Positions 20,480 to 29,790 of a stretch of 64,000 nucleotides of DNA are shown here, piece after piece. Numbering within the stretch: position 1 is the first letter of the stretch; each line of letters begins with the position of its first letter. The DNA lies in NCBI RefSeq assembly GCF_014489495.1, contig NZ_CP060780.1:434001-498000 (forward strand), given 5' to 3'. Source of the stretch: Sphingomonas daechungensis. Lineage in GTDB: Bacteria; Pseudomonadota; Alphaproteobacteria; Sphingomonadales; Sphingomonadaceae. The notes below the pieces were generated by a model. The model ran no database searches. It was not told the DNA's origin and worked only from the letters and a program-made list of their open reading frames with translations. Position numbers and translations under genes: made by a program.

Positions 20480-22025
20480 TCAACGTGGGGTTGGCGCGGC
20501 CTGTTGGGCGGCGGGCGTGCTAGGCGGCAAGCGGCTGACGAATTCCCCATGATCGGGCATGTCTTCCGCAACGGCCGCGACGGTTTCCTCGATGTCCGCC
20601 AGGAAGCCGACGATCTCCTCGGTCGGCACGAACTGCGTCACTGGATCGGGCTCCGCCGGAATCCCTGGCCCAGCAGGACCTGGACCCAGCTTTCCTCAGC
20701 GAACAGTTCCGCCGCCCCGCGCTTGAAGAAGCGGCCGGACGAGCGGAACAGGTCGTATCGCTCCTTCAGGCTGTCCGGGACATCCATAGTGCGGACGTAA
20801 TCCCAGAACTCCTCCCCGGAGCGGCGGGTCACGTTGTAGTGAGCGATGATGAAATCACGCACGTCCTCGAACTCGAAGCGTGCCTGGCGATTATATTCGT
20901 TGATGTCGGCCTGTGCGAAGCCGGTCGTCGGGAACAGCGCCAGAAGCTTGTGAATGCCGGTCTGGATCAGGTGGATGCTCGTCGATTCCAACGGTTCGAG
21001 GAAGCCCGACGACAGACCGATCGAGACAACGTTTTTTTCCCACGCCCTCGAGCGCAATCCCGGTGCAAAACGAACCGGCCGCGGATCGGCTTGCGGCGCT
21101 CCATCCAGAGTCGACATCAGGGTGAGAGCAGCGTCGTCGTCGCTGATCAGGTTCGAAGAGTAGACGTATCCGTTGCCAATCCTGTGCTGCAGCGGAATGC
21201 GCCACTGCCAACCGGCCGAACGGGTCGTGCAGCGAACGTAGGGCGTGACCGGCGTCACGCTCTCACATGGAACCGCCAGCGCCCGGTCGCAGAGCAGCCA
21301 CTTGTTCCAATGCTCGTAGCCGACACCCATCGCGTCGCCGATCAAGAGGGCCCGCATGCCCGAGCAATCGACGAACAGGTCGGCTTCGACGGTCCGTCCG
21401 TCGGTCAGCTTCACGGCCGTGACGAATCCGCTTTCCGGATCCTGGACGACTTCGACGATGCGACCCTCCGTCCGTGTCACCCCGCGAGCTTCGCTCTCCG
21501 CACGCAGGAAGCGCGCAAACAAGGACGCGTCGAAATGATAGGCATATTCAATGTCTGCAGCGGGCGAGTTCGGATTGCGCTTGTCGGGGAAGCTGAAGCG
21601 GTTCCGAAGCGAAGCCGCACCCGCGATGGAATAATTATCGAAATGCTTTACCGAACCCGGTGCTCGCGCATAGGCGGCCATCCACAACTGGTGCGGATGC
21701 AGCCACAGCATGTCGCGGCCGATCTTGCCGAATCCGTGGATGTAGGATTCCCCGGGGCGCCCCAATCGACAAATTGGATGCCGAGCTTGAAGGTCGCCTT
21801 CGTCTCGCTGATCATCTTCAGTGGGTCGATCCCGGCCAGCGCCAGATAATTGCGGATGTGCGGGATCGTCGCTTCGCCGACGCCGACGGTTCCGATCTCC
21901 TCCGACTCGACCAGAGTTACGTCGACCTGGCTCAGCCATTGCGACACCACGGCGGCAGTCATCCATCCAGCGGTACCGCCGCCGACGATGCAGATCTTGC
22001 GTACCGGCTGATCGCCCCTTGCCAT
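20480..22025 (-). CDS. Tryptophan-halogenase-like flavin-dependent halogenase
   Basis: About 515 residues of the PrnA/RebH family. It has the FAD-binding glycine motif (CIVGGGTAGWMTAA, residues 12-25), the catalytic-Lys region (ATFKLGIQFVDW, Lys 80) and the WxWxIP halogenase signature (GWQWRIPLQHR). Such enzymes use FADH2, O2 and halide to make HOX, which the Lys passes to an aromatic substrate; the substrate here is unknown. Two slips (about 20661 and 21757) are each fixed by one G. The corrected C-terminus extends to the stop at 20480. The gene lies upstream of the receptor on the same strand but before the operator, so it has its own promoter. PrnA relatives next to TonB receptors are known in Brevundimonas and Xanthomonas. 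Confidence 0.9.
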
Positions 22026-22104
22026 AAGTGCTGACCTCTTCGATTCTCAGCGACGGTTAATCGGCGTTTCCGTACCCGGCAATCTGCCCCAGGAGGATGA
22101 GGCC

Positions 22105-22482
22105 ATGCGAATCTTCGTTGTTGCCCTTGGCGCTATTCTTGCGGGCTGCTCCGCCCCGCCGCCCAACCCGGCCAACGATGCCCCGATCGCGGAGATTGCT
22201 GGACGGATTGCCGGCCCGCCGAAGAATTGCGTGCTAATCGAACAGGGCGTCGGTCTCAATATCGTCAACCGGAACACTCTCACCTTGCACTCCGGCAGGA
22301 CGATGTACGTCAACCAGGTCCAGGGAAACTGCGGCGGTTTCAGGAAATGGGATGTCCTGGTCGTCGAGCCGATCGGGACTCAATATTGCAAGGGCGACCT
22401 CGTTCGCTCGTTCGATCCCGTCAGCAAGATCCCCGGCCCCACATGCCGCCTGGGCGACTTCATTCCCTACACCAAGGGCTGA
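22105..22482 (+). CDS. Small lipoprotein of unknown function (DUF6491-like)
   Basis: A 125-residue lipoprotein: the signal MRIFVVALGAILAGC carries a lipobox with Cys 15. The mature part has four further Cys and ends CRLGDFIPYTKG, reminiscent of the DUF6491 family common in sphingomonads and xanthomonads; that match is by memory and tentative. GGAGG lies a few bases upstream of the ATG. It diverges from the halogenase across about 80 bases and precedes two copper-delivery genes in the same direction, so it may share their transcript. Confidence 0.7.
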   Translation: MRIFVVALGAILAGCSAPPPNPANDAPIAEIAGRIAGPPKNCVLIEQGVGLNIVNRNTLTLHSGRTMYVNQVQGNCGGFRKWDVLVVEPIGTQYCKGDLVRSFDPVSKIPGPTCRLGDFIPYTKG

Positions 22483-22518
22483 TTGCCGTGCACGGATGCG
22501 CGCTCTACTGAGCGGCGC

Positions 22519-22953
22519 GTGAAACGCGTCCTCCTGGCAGCGGTCCTGCTCGCTTCGTGCAGCAAGGGCGGACCGGCCGACATCGAGATTTCGAACGCCT
22601 GGGCTCGCGAGACTGTCGCGGGCCAGACGAGCACGGCGGCCTACATGACCCTGGCCAACAATGGCTCCGGCGATGACCGGCTGCTGAGCGTCGCCGCCGA
22701 GGCGCCGGCGATGGCGATGCTGCACTCGTCGGAAAGCGCCGACGGCGTCGCGAGGATGCGGGCCATGACCTCGGGATTGGCGATCCCGGCCGGAACACGG
22801 ATCGAGCTCAAGCCTGGCGGAAGCCACGTGATGGTCAGCGGACTTCCCGCCCCGCTTCGGGTCGGACAGACGCTGAACCTGACACTAACCTTCGAAGGCT
22901 CCGGAAAACGCTCGGTGCCTTTGAAGATCGTTGCAGCGAACGAGGCGAGATGA
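22519..22953 (+). CDS. Periplasmic copper chaperone PCu(A)C family
   Basis: A 144-residue protein that carries Cu(I) in the periplasm for cytochrome oxidase or copper homeostasis. A lipoprotein-like signal (KRVLLAAVLLASC) precedes the PCu(A)C domain. The metal-binding pattern is visible: M-L-H at AMLHSSESADGVARMRAM, then GSHVMVSGL. The GTG at 22519 is chosen because it puts the signal at the N-terminus; an ATG at 22483 would add twelve unlikely residues. Its stop overlaps the SCO start (ATGA), a common pairing, since SCO and PCu(A)C act together in copper insertion. Confidence 0.88.
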   Translation: MKRVLLAAVLLASCSKGGPADIEISNAWARETVAGQTSTAAYMTLANNGSGDDRLLSVAAEAPAMAMLHSSESADGVARMRAMTSGLAIPAGTRIELKPGGSHVMVSGLPAPLRVGQTLNLTLTFEGSGKRSVPLKIVAANEAR

Positions 22954-23542
22954 AGCGTCTACGAATGGTGCTCTGGGTCATCGTGGCGCTCGCGGCCGCG
23001 GGCTGGTCTTCCTGCACTTCAGGCCAGCCGACGATCGACAGACCAAAGAGCCGGTGACGATGGTCAGCTTCGGCGGCCCGTTCACGCTGACCGGCGCCGA
23101 CGGCAAGCCCTTCTCGAGCGCACGGTTGAACGGCAAGCCCTATGCGATCTTCTTCGGCTTCACGAACTGCCCCGACGTCTGCCCGACGACGCTTGCGCGG
23201 CTCATCCGGTTGCGGCAGCAGATCGGGAAAGGTGACGATGCATTCGAGATCGTCTTCGTCACCGTCGATCCCGAACGCGATGGCCCGGCCGAGGTCGGCA
23301 GATATGCCGATATGCTCGGAAGCCCGGTCATCGGCCTCACCGGCTCACCGACGCAGATCGAGCAGGTGAAGAAGCAATTCGGAATCTACTCGAAGAAGGT
23401 GCCCGATGAGCATGGCGGCTATTCCGTCGACCACACGGCAACCGTCCTCCTGTTCGATCGCAACGGCCAGTTCTCGAGCACGATCGCGCTGGAGGAGCAG
23501 GACGCCCCTGCCCTCGCCAAGTTGAAGCGGATTACGACTTAA
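22950..23542 (+). CDS. SCO1/SenC family copper-insertion protein
   Basis: Membrane-anchored thioredoxin-fold protein of about 197 residues that delivers or reduces copper centres of cytochrome oxidase. The N-terminal anchor is VLWVIVALAAAG. The CxxxC copper site is FTNCPDVCPT, and the distal His is in YSVDHTATVLL. One base is missing near 23002, just after the anchor; before it the frame follows the ATG at 22950, and after it the SCO domain. The gene overlaps the preceding PCu(A)C gene by four bases and the convergent hydrolase gene by eleven. No CuA oxidase gene lies in this window, so its client is elsewhere. Confidence 0.9.
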
Positions 23543-24411
23543 GAACGCGCTCCAGCAGGCGGTCGATCGCGCTGACTGCTTCCGGCTCGTCGAGGTCCGG
23601 GGCATGGCCGACGCCAGCCACGGTGACCGCCTCAACGTCCGGAATTTCCTTGGCCATGCGCTGCAGCGCCGAGTCCGTCAGCAGGTCGCTATGCTCTCCG
23701 CGAAGAACTAGCACCGGGCGACCGGCCAGCGCACGATAGAACGGCCAAATGTCCGGCGTCTCACCTGAATTCGCCGCCTCGAACGGCTCAGCGATGCGCA
23801 TGTCATAGTCGAACTCAATTCCGCGATCGGTCTTTCGCAAGACCCGGCGCGAATATCTGTCCCACTGCTCGTCGGTGTAGCCCGGCAGAACGCTCTGATG
23901 CCGGCTTCGCAACTCGGCCACCGCATCTGCCCATTCCGCAAAGACGACGGGCTTGCCCACATAGGATTTGATGCGGTCGATGCCGGTCAGGTTCAGCTCG
24001 GGTCCTACGTCGTTGAGGAGTACGCCAGCCATGCGCTGCGGCGCGATGGTGGCGATGATCATCGTCACCAATCCGCCGAGCGAAGTCCCCATGAAGACCG
24101 CGCGGTCGATGCCCAGCTCATCCAGCAGCTGCAGGATGTCCATGGCGTAAACGGGGGATGATAGTTGGCGGAGTTCGGGTCGTAAGCGCTCCGCCCCGGC
24201 CGCGGAAATCGACGGCAATCACGCGCCAGTCCCCGGCATAACGCTCGGCCAGATCCTCGAAATCCCGCGAGTTCCGGGTGAGGCCATGGAGCATCAACAA
24301 GGGCGGCCGATCCGCTGGGCCGTCATAATCGCGATAATGAAGCTTCAGTCCGTCGCGGCTGGTCCAGAACTTGTCCGTCCAGCGTTGAGTTTGCTGTTTC
24401 GCCATATCCAT
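23532..24411 (-). CDS. Alpha/beta hydrolase
   Basis: Cytoplasmic alpha/beta-hydrolase-fold enzyme of about 293 residues. LLMLHGLTRNSRDFEDLAER gives the oxyanion region, AVFMGTSLGGLVTMI the nucleophile elbow with Ser, and TVAGVGHAPDLDEPEAV the catalytic His. Two bases are missing, near 24196 (after RGRG) and near 24153 (a run of C before VYAMDIL). Start candidates are the ATGs at 24411 and 24405; neither has a clear ribosome site. The substrate cannot be told. It diverges from selO by 20 bases. Confidence 0.85.
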
Positions 24412-24431
24412 CCGGCTCGTATCGCGGCCTT

Positions 24432-25808
24432 GTGACGCTTGCGCAATCCTATCGGCCCGATCCTGCAATCCTCAGCCTGGGCGACGCCTTCTACGACCCG
24501 GTCGAGTCGGCGAAGTTCCCCAAGTGCATCCCTCGCTTCCTCAACCAGCGGTGGGCTGAGCGCGCCGGGCTTGGCGGCCTGACGCCGGAGGAATGGGCTG
24601 CGCACTTCTGCCGGTTCGAGCCCCTTTCGGACAACCTGCCGTCACCTTTGGCCCTCCGCTACCACGGGCATCAGTTCCGCGTTTACAACCCGGACATCGG
24701 CGACGGGCGCGGCTTCACTTTCGCCCAGCTACGCGACGATCGCGGCCGGCAGCTTGACCTAGGCACCAAGGGTTCCGGGCAAACCCCGTACAGCCGGACG
24801 GCCGACGGCCGACTAACTCTGAAAGGCGGCGTTCGCGAGGCCCTCGCGACCGAGATGCTCGAAGCACTTGGCGTCAACACGTCCAAGACGTTCGCCCTCT
24901 TCGAGACCGGCGAGGAGCTTGTGCGAGGCGACGAGCCGTCGCCAACCCGATCCGCTGTCCTCACCCGGCTGAGCCACGGCCACATCCGCATCGGCACGTT
25001 CCAGCGCCTCGCCTTCTACGGAGAGGTCGAGAACATCAACGCACTCGTCCGGTACTGCCTCGCCAATCTGTACGGCGAGCCGGTGGTCACGGACGCGTCC
25101 AAGAATGCTTTGCGCTTATTCGACCTGGTCACTGCGGCGACCGCGCGCCTTGCTGCAAGCTATCTCGCGTCCGGCTTCGTCCATGGCGTGCTCAACAGCG
25201 ACAACATCAACATCACCGGCGAGAGCTTCGACTACGGTCCGTGGCGGTTCGCTCCGACATGGGACCCAGACTTCACGGCGGCCTACTTCGACCATTACGG
25301 ACTCTATTCCTTCAGCCGCCAGCCGGAAGCTATTCAATGGGACCTGGCGCAGCTCGCCGGATCGCTCTCGCTGGTGACCGAAGCGCCGCCGTTGTCGGAC
25401 CTGCTCGCAGGCTGGTCCAATCGCTTCGAGGAGGAACTGATCGCGGCAATTTTCTGGCGCCTGGGCCTTCAGCGATCCGGCGAACAGCGCGACCGGGAAC
25501 TGACGGCAGCCGTCGTCCGCGCGCTGGAGACGGGCCGGGTCTCGCTCGACAAGTTCTACTTCGACTGGTTCGGCGGCTCCGTTCCCCAGGGCTACGGTTC
25601 GGACTTCGAAACCGTGGCCGCGTTGGTTGCGACCTTCCAGCCGCGGAAGGACCGCCAGCACTCATACTGGTCCGATCCTGAGCCCTGTTCGATGCTGATC
25701 GACGAGGTCGAATCGATCTGGGCCGCGATCGCCGATGGAGACGACTGGCAGCCCTTCGAGGCGAAGGTCGCCGCCATCCGCCGCATGGGCGTCGCCCTAC
25801 GCGACTGA
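24432..25808 (+). CDS. selO: Protein adenylyltransferase SelO (YdiU family)
   Basis: Intact 458-residue pseudokinase-fold enzyme that transfers AMP from ATP to Ser, Thr or Tyr of proteins and is linked to redox stress. Family motifs are ALRYHGHQFRVYNPDIGDGR, LDLGTKGSGQTPYSR, LKGGVREALATEML and HGVLNSDNINITGESFDYGP, which contain the metal- and nucleotide-binding residues. Slightly shorter than E. coli YdiU. The C-terminal Cys of the eukaryotic or Sec-containing forms is absent: the protein ends GVALRD. GTG start at 24432. Not obviously in an operon. Confidence 0.95.
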   Translation: MTLAQSYRPDPAILSLGDAFYDPVESAKFPKCIPRFLNQRWAERAGLGGLTPEEWAAHFCRFEPLSDNLPSPLALRYHGHQFRVYNPDIGDGRGFTFAQLRDDRGRQLDLGTKGSGQTPYSRTADGRLTLKGGVREALATEMLEALGVNTSKTFALFETGEELVRGDEPSPTRSAVLTRLSHGHIRIGTFQRLAFYGEVENINALVRYCLANLYGEPVVTDASKNALRLFDLVTAATARLAASYLASGFVHGVLNSDNINITGESFDYGPWRFAPTWDPDFTAAYFDHYGLYSFSRQPEAIQWDLAQLAGSLSLVTEAPPLSDLLAGWSNRFEEELIAAIFWRLGLQRSGEQRDRELTAAVVRALETGRVSLDKFYFDWFGGSVPQGYGSDFETVAALVATFQPRKDRQHSYWSDPEPCSMLIDEVESIWAAIADGDDWQPFEAKVAAIRRMGVALRD

Positions 25809-25854
25809 TGCGTGCGGCTTGACCGTTTCACCGCAATTTGGTGAGGCACGGTTA

Positions 25855-27282
25855 ATGGCTGACAAATTGGTGTCGACGGAGCCGGCGACCGGCGTTGAAC
25901 TTTGGTCGGGCGAGGTAGGCGACGCAGCCGCCGAGGTCGCAGCCGCGCGCGCCGCCTGGCCGGCATGGGCCGCACACTCCGTCGCTTTCCGCATCGAGAC
26001 TTTGCGCCGCTTCGCCAATGTCGTGCGCACCCAGACCAACAATTTCGCAGGCCTCATCTCGCGCGAAACCGGCAAGCCCTTGTGGGAAACCAAGACCGAG
26101 GTCGGCGCGGTCATCAACAAGGTCGAGATTTCCATCGCCGCGTACGCTGATCGCACGCCGCAGAAGAAGCTCGAAGCCGCGCTGGGCAGCAAGGTCGCCG
26201 TCCGCCACAAGCCGCATGGCGTGCTGGCGGTGCTCGGTCCGTTCAACTTCCCGGCGCACTTGCCCAACGGTCACATCGTCCCGGCGCTGATCGCCGGCAA
26301 TGCTGTGGTGTTCAAGCCGTCCGAGAAGACCCCGGCGAGCGGAGCTTTCCTGGTCGACTGCTACCGCGAAGCCGGTGTTCCCGAAGGCGCGATCCGCCTG
26401 CTGATCGGCGGGCCGGAGCAGGGCAAGGCGCTGGCCGCCCAGCCCGGAATCGACGGCCTGCTGTTCACCGGTTCCGTGCGCGGCGGCGCGGCTCTGCACA
26501 GGCAGTTCGCCGATACGCCGAACAAGATCCTCGCTCTGGAGCTGGGCGGAAACAACCCGATCGTCGCCTGGAACGTGAAGGACCTCGATGCCGCTGCAGC
26601 GGTCATCGTCCAATCGGCGTTCCTGTCGGCCGGGCAGCGCTGCACCTGCGCCCGTCGCCTGATCGTGGAGGACGGCCAGGAGGGCTCGCTGATCGAGAAG
26701 GTCACCAAACTGATGGACCGCATCCTCTACGGCGATCCATTTGCCGAGCCGCAGCCGTTCATGGGACCGGTCATCGACAATGCCGCGGCGGACCACTTGC
26801 AGGAGCAGTGGGTGACCCTGATGATGAAGGGAGGTCGCCCGATCCGCAGGCTCGAACGGCCGGTCGAGGACAAGCCTTATCTGACGCCCGCGTTGATCGA
26901 CGTTACCGACGCAAAGGACTTGCCGGACGAGGAGATGTTCGGCCCCGCGCTGCAGCTGATCCGGGTCAAGGACTTCGATGCTGCGATCGAGGAAGCGAAC
27001 AACACCCGCTACGGACTCGCCGCCAGCCTGCTCGGTGGAAACCCGGAGCAGTACGACAAGTTCTGGGCCAATGTGAAAGCGGGCGTCATCAACTGGAACA
27101 AGCCCACCAACGGCGCGCCGTCATCCGCACCGTTCGGCGGTGTCGGCATGTCGGGCAATCACCGGCCGAGCGCCTTCTATGCGGCCGACTATTGCGCCTA
27201 TCCGGTGACGAGCAGCGAAGCCGAGACCCTTCGCGGAAGCATCGGCGAGGGCCTCCGCGACCCCAATCTCCAGGAAGACTGA
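25855..27282 (+). CDS. astD: Succinylglutamate-semialdehyde dehydrogenase
   Basis: Intact 475-residue NAD-dependent aldehyde dehydrogenase. It resembles AstD, which oxidises N-succinylglutamate semialdehyde in the arginine succinyltransferase pathway. The catalytic elements are LALELGGNNP (Glu) and SAGQRCTCARR (Cys), with GPFNFPAHLPNGHIVPAL as the AstD-type nucleotide region. The ATG at 25855 follows GTGAGG. No other ast gene is nearby, so the assignment rests on the protein alone; another aldehyde substrate is possible. It ends directly against the stop of convergent dnaB. Confidence 0.85.
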   Translation: MADKLVSTEPATGVELWSGEVGDAAAEVAAARAAWPAWAAHSVAFRIETLRRFANVVRTQTNNFAGLISRETGKPLWETKTEVGAVINKVEISIAAYADRTPQKKLEAALGSKVAVRHKPHGVLAVLGPFNFPAHLPNGHIVPALIAGNAVVFKPSEKTPASGAFLVDCYREAGVPEGAIRLLIGGPEQGKALAAQPGIDGLLFTGSVRGGAALHRQFADTPNKILALELGGNNPIVAWNVKDLDAAAAVIVQSAFLSAGQRCTCARRLIVEDGQEGSLIEKVTKLMDRILYGDPFAEPQPFMGPVIDNAAADHLQEQWVTLMMKGGRPIRRLERPVEDKPYLTPALIDVTDAKDLPDEEMFGPALQLIRVKDFDAAIEEANNTRYGLAASLLGGNPEQYDKFWANVKAGVINWNKPTNGAPSSAPFGGVGMSGNHRPSAFYAADYCAYPVTSSEAETLRGSIGEGLRDPNLQED

Positions 27283-28773
27283 TTAGCTGCGCATTTCCGG
27301 CAGGTAGGCGTCCTCGGCGGCGTCGCTGAACTTGGTGATTCGGCTGTCGAACTTCATGCGGACCGTCCCGGTGGCGCCGTGGCGCTGCTTGGCGACGATG
27401 AGGTCGGCGCGACCGTAAATACGGTTCATCTCCTCATGCCAGGCGGCGAAATCCGGATGGTCGTCGTCGGGCTTCTTCGCTGCGAGATAATAGTCGCCGC
27501 GATAGACGAACCAGACCATGTCGGCGTCCTGCTCGATCGAGCCCGATTCACGAAGGTCGGAAAGCTGCGGCCGCTTGTCCTCGCGTTGCTCGACGGCGCG
27601 GCTGAGCTGGGACAGTGCCAGTACGGGCAGCTCCAGTTCCTTGGCGAGTTGCTTCAGGCCTCGGCTGATTTCCGAGATTTCCTGAACGCGGTTGTCGTTT
27701 CCGCCGCGGCCGGTGCCCTGGAGCAGCTGAAGGTAGTCGACGACGACGCAGCCGATGCCCTTCTGGCGCTTAAGGCGGCGCGCCCGGGTGCGCAGCGCTG
27801 CGATCGTCAGGCCCGGGGTGTCGTCGATGTAGAGCGGGAGGCTCTCGAGCTCGGCGGCGGCGCGGGCAAGCTGGCGAAACTCCTGCTGGCTGATCTTGCC
27901 CATGCGCAGGTTCTCAGAGCTGATGCCCGATTCCTCGGCGAGGATACGCGTCGCCAGCTGATCGGCCGACATTTCCAGGCTGAAGAAAGCGACCGGCGCA
28001 CCCGCGGACTTGGCCGGCTCAATCCCATCCTCGACATCGCGGGCGAAACGCTGCGCGGCGGCGAAGGCGATATTGGTCGCGAGCGACGTCTTGCCCATGC
28101 CCGGACGCCCGGCGAGGATCACCAAGTCGGACTTGTGCAGGCCGCCGACCTTGGAGTTGATGCCTTCGAGGCCCGTGGTGATGCCCGATAGGTGGCCGCC
28201 GCTGTTGAGCGCCTTCTCCGCCATCTGCACGGCGAGCTTGGTCGCATCGCCGAAGCTCTTCGCCTTGCCCTCGGCCCCGCCCTCTTCGGCGACCTTATAG
28301 AGTTCGGTCTCGGCCCGCTCGATCTGCTCGAGAGGCGCGACGTCCTCACTGGTATCGAGCGCGCCCTCCACCAGATCGCGCCCGACACCAATGAGTGCGC
28401 GGAGCAGCGCAAGGTCGTAGACCTGCGCCGCGAAATCCTTGGCGCCGATGATCGCCGCGCCGGAGCCGGTCAGGGTCGCCAGATAGGCGGGCCCGCCAAG
28501 CTCCTTCATCGACTCGTCCGCCTCAAACGACGGCCGAAGAGTCACCGGATTCGCAACCATGTTGCGGTCGGTGAGCTTAAGGATCGATTCGTAGATCCGG
28601 CCATGCAGCGGCTCGAAGAAATGGTGCGGCTTCAGCTTGAGCTGAACGTCCTCGACAAGGCGGTTGTCGATCATCAGCGCGCCCAGAAGCGCGGCCTCCG
28701 CCTCGACGTTCTGCGGCAGTGCTGCGGTCGCCGCCGGCTCGGCGGGTTCGGATATACGGATAACTTCGGCCAT
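27283..28773 (-). CDS. dnaB: Replicative DNA helicase DnaB
   Basis: Intact 496-residue hexameric helicase of the replication fork. The N-terminal DnaG-binding domain begins after NVEAEAALLGALMIDNRL. The RecA-like core has Walker A (LAGRPGMGKTSLA), Walker B (CVVVDYLQLL), and AFFSLEMSADQLATR and LSQLSRAVEQREDKRP with the arginine-finger region. No intein is present. The 194 bases between its start and dcd hold the divergent promoters of both genes; I see no operator there. Confidence 0.98.
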   Translation of the reverse strand: MAEVIRISEPAEPAATAALPQNVEAEAALLGALMIDNRLVEDVQLKLKPHHFFEPLHGRIYESILKLTDRNMVANPVTLRPSFEADESMKELGGPAYLATLTGSGAAIIGAKDFAAQVYDLALLRALIGVGRDLVEGALDTSEDVAPLEQIERAETELYKVAEEGGAEGKAKSFGDATKLAVQMAEKALNSGGHLSGITTGLEGINSKVGGLHKSDLVILAGRPGMGKTSLATNIAFAAAQRFARDVEDGIEPAKSAGAPVAFFSLEMSADQLATRILAEESGISSENLRMGKISQQEFRQLARAAAELESLPLYIDDTPGLTIAALRTRARRLKRQKGIGCVVVDYLQLLQGTGRGGNDNRVQEISEISRGLKQLAKELELPVLALSQLSRAVEQREDKRPQLSDLRESGSIEQDADMVWFVYRGDYYLAAKKPDDDHPDFAAWHEEMNRIYGRADLIVAKQRHGATGTVRMKFDSRITKFSDAAEDAYLPEMRS

Positions 28774-28967
28774 GACTCTTCTTGGCCGCTAAGCGACCAC
28801 CCTCCAACGAGAACGAAAGTAGCACAACGGGTCGCGGCTGTGGATAGAATGTGAGCCGATTGGCCGCTCGGTCCGGGGAAGGGTCGATTCTGATCGGAAC
28901 GGGGCATCCACAGAAAAAAGATACGGCTGATTGAAGGCCGAAATGGTGACCGTTACGCCACTCGCCC

Positions 28968-29521
28968 ATGTCCATTCTTTCCGACCGTTGGATTCGCGAA
29001 CAAGCCCAAGATCACGGCATGATCGAGCCGTTCGTGGAGGCGCAGCGGCGCGAGGGTGCATCAGCTACGGCCTCAGCTCATACGGCTACGACGCCCGTGT
29101 CGCTGATGAATTCAAGATCTTCACCAATGTGGATTCGGCGACGGTCGACCCGAAGGACTTCGCGTCCAACAGCTTCGTCGATCGCAAGACCGACGTCTGT
29201 ATCATCCCGCCCAACAGCTTTGCGCTTGCGCGTACGGTCGAATACTTCCGGGTGCCGCGCGATGTGCTGGTGATCTGCCTCGGCAAGTCGACCTATGCGC
29301 GCTGCGGGATCATCGTGAACGTCACGCCACTCGAGCCCGGCTGGGAAGGCCACGTGACGCTCGAATTCTCGAACACCACGCCGCTTCCGGCCAAGGTCTA
29401 CGCCAACGAGGGCGCGTGCCAGTTCCTGTTCCTGCAGGGGAACGAACCGTGCGAGGTGAGCTACGCCGACCGCGCCGGCAAATACATGGGCCAGCGCGGG
29501 GTGACGTTGCCGAAACTCTAG
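28968..29521 (+). CDS. dcd: dCTP deaminase
   Basis: Converts dCTP to dUTP, the main dUMP source in many bacteria. The joined protein has about 184 residues, the standard length. It begins [19 protein letters not shown] and continues [20 protein letters not shown]. The substrate loop is [20 protein letters not shown], followed by [20 protein letters not shown] with the catalytic Glu, and the C-terminus is [14 protein letters not shown]. One G is missing from a run near 29057, between the start segment and the SYG motif. It is essential or nearly so, which argues for an assembly error. Confidence 0.95.
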
Positions 29522-29527
29522 CCGGGA

Positions 29528-29704
29528 TCAGCTTTCGTCGGCGGTTTTGGCGCCAGGGCCGTTCTTCTTGATGGAGTCGATCGCATTCTGCGCGCCCGAC
29601 TTGCTCGAATAGCCCTCGGTCCAGAAGATCTTCTCGCTATTGTATTCGAAATACGCCCGATATTCCCCGCCGGAGGTTTTGCGGATGACGAACTTGTGAG
29701 CCAT
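29528..29704 (-). CDS. YegP/DUF1508 family small protein
   Basis: A 58-residue reading frame with the single DUF1508 repeat: MAHKFVIRKTSGGEYRAYFE, then NSEKIFWTEGYSSKSGAQNA and a basic IDSIKKNG. E. coli YegP has two such repeats; single-repeat forms are frequent in Alphaproteobacteria. The function is unknown. The frame is short and easily missed. AGGAGAGTCG lies upstream of the ATG (minus strand, 29705-29714), a plausible ribosome site. It sits between convergent dcd and divergent kynU. Confidence 0.85.
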   Translation of the reverse strand: MAHKFVIRKTSGGEYRAYFEYNSEKIFWTEGYSSKSGAQNAIDSIKKNGPGAKTADES

Positions 29705-29790
29705 TCGACTCTCCTAACCTGTGTTAGAGGAGAAGCGGGAATGGCGCGTCTGCGTTGCAGATTCAATACGCGCAATCCCGCCGTCGAGCC

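Noticed and set aside
20638..21966. A separate gene starting at 21966 inside the halogenase region
   Set aside because: Its first 50 or so residues are out-of-frame translation of the halogenase N-terminus; the real protein switches frame near 21757.
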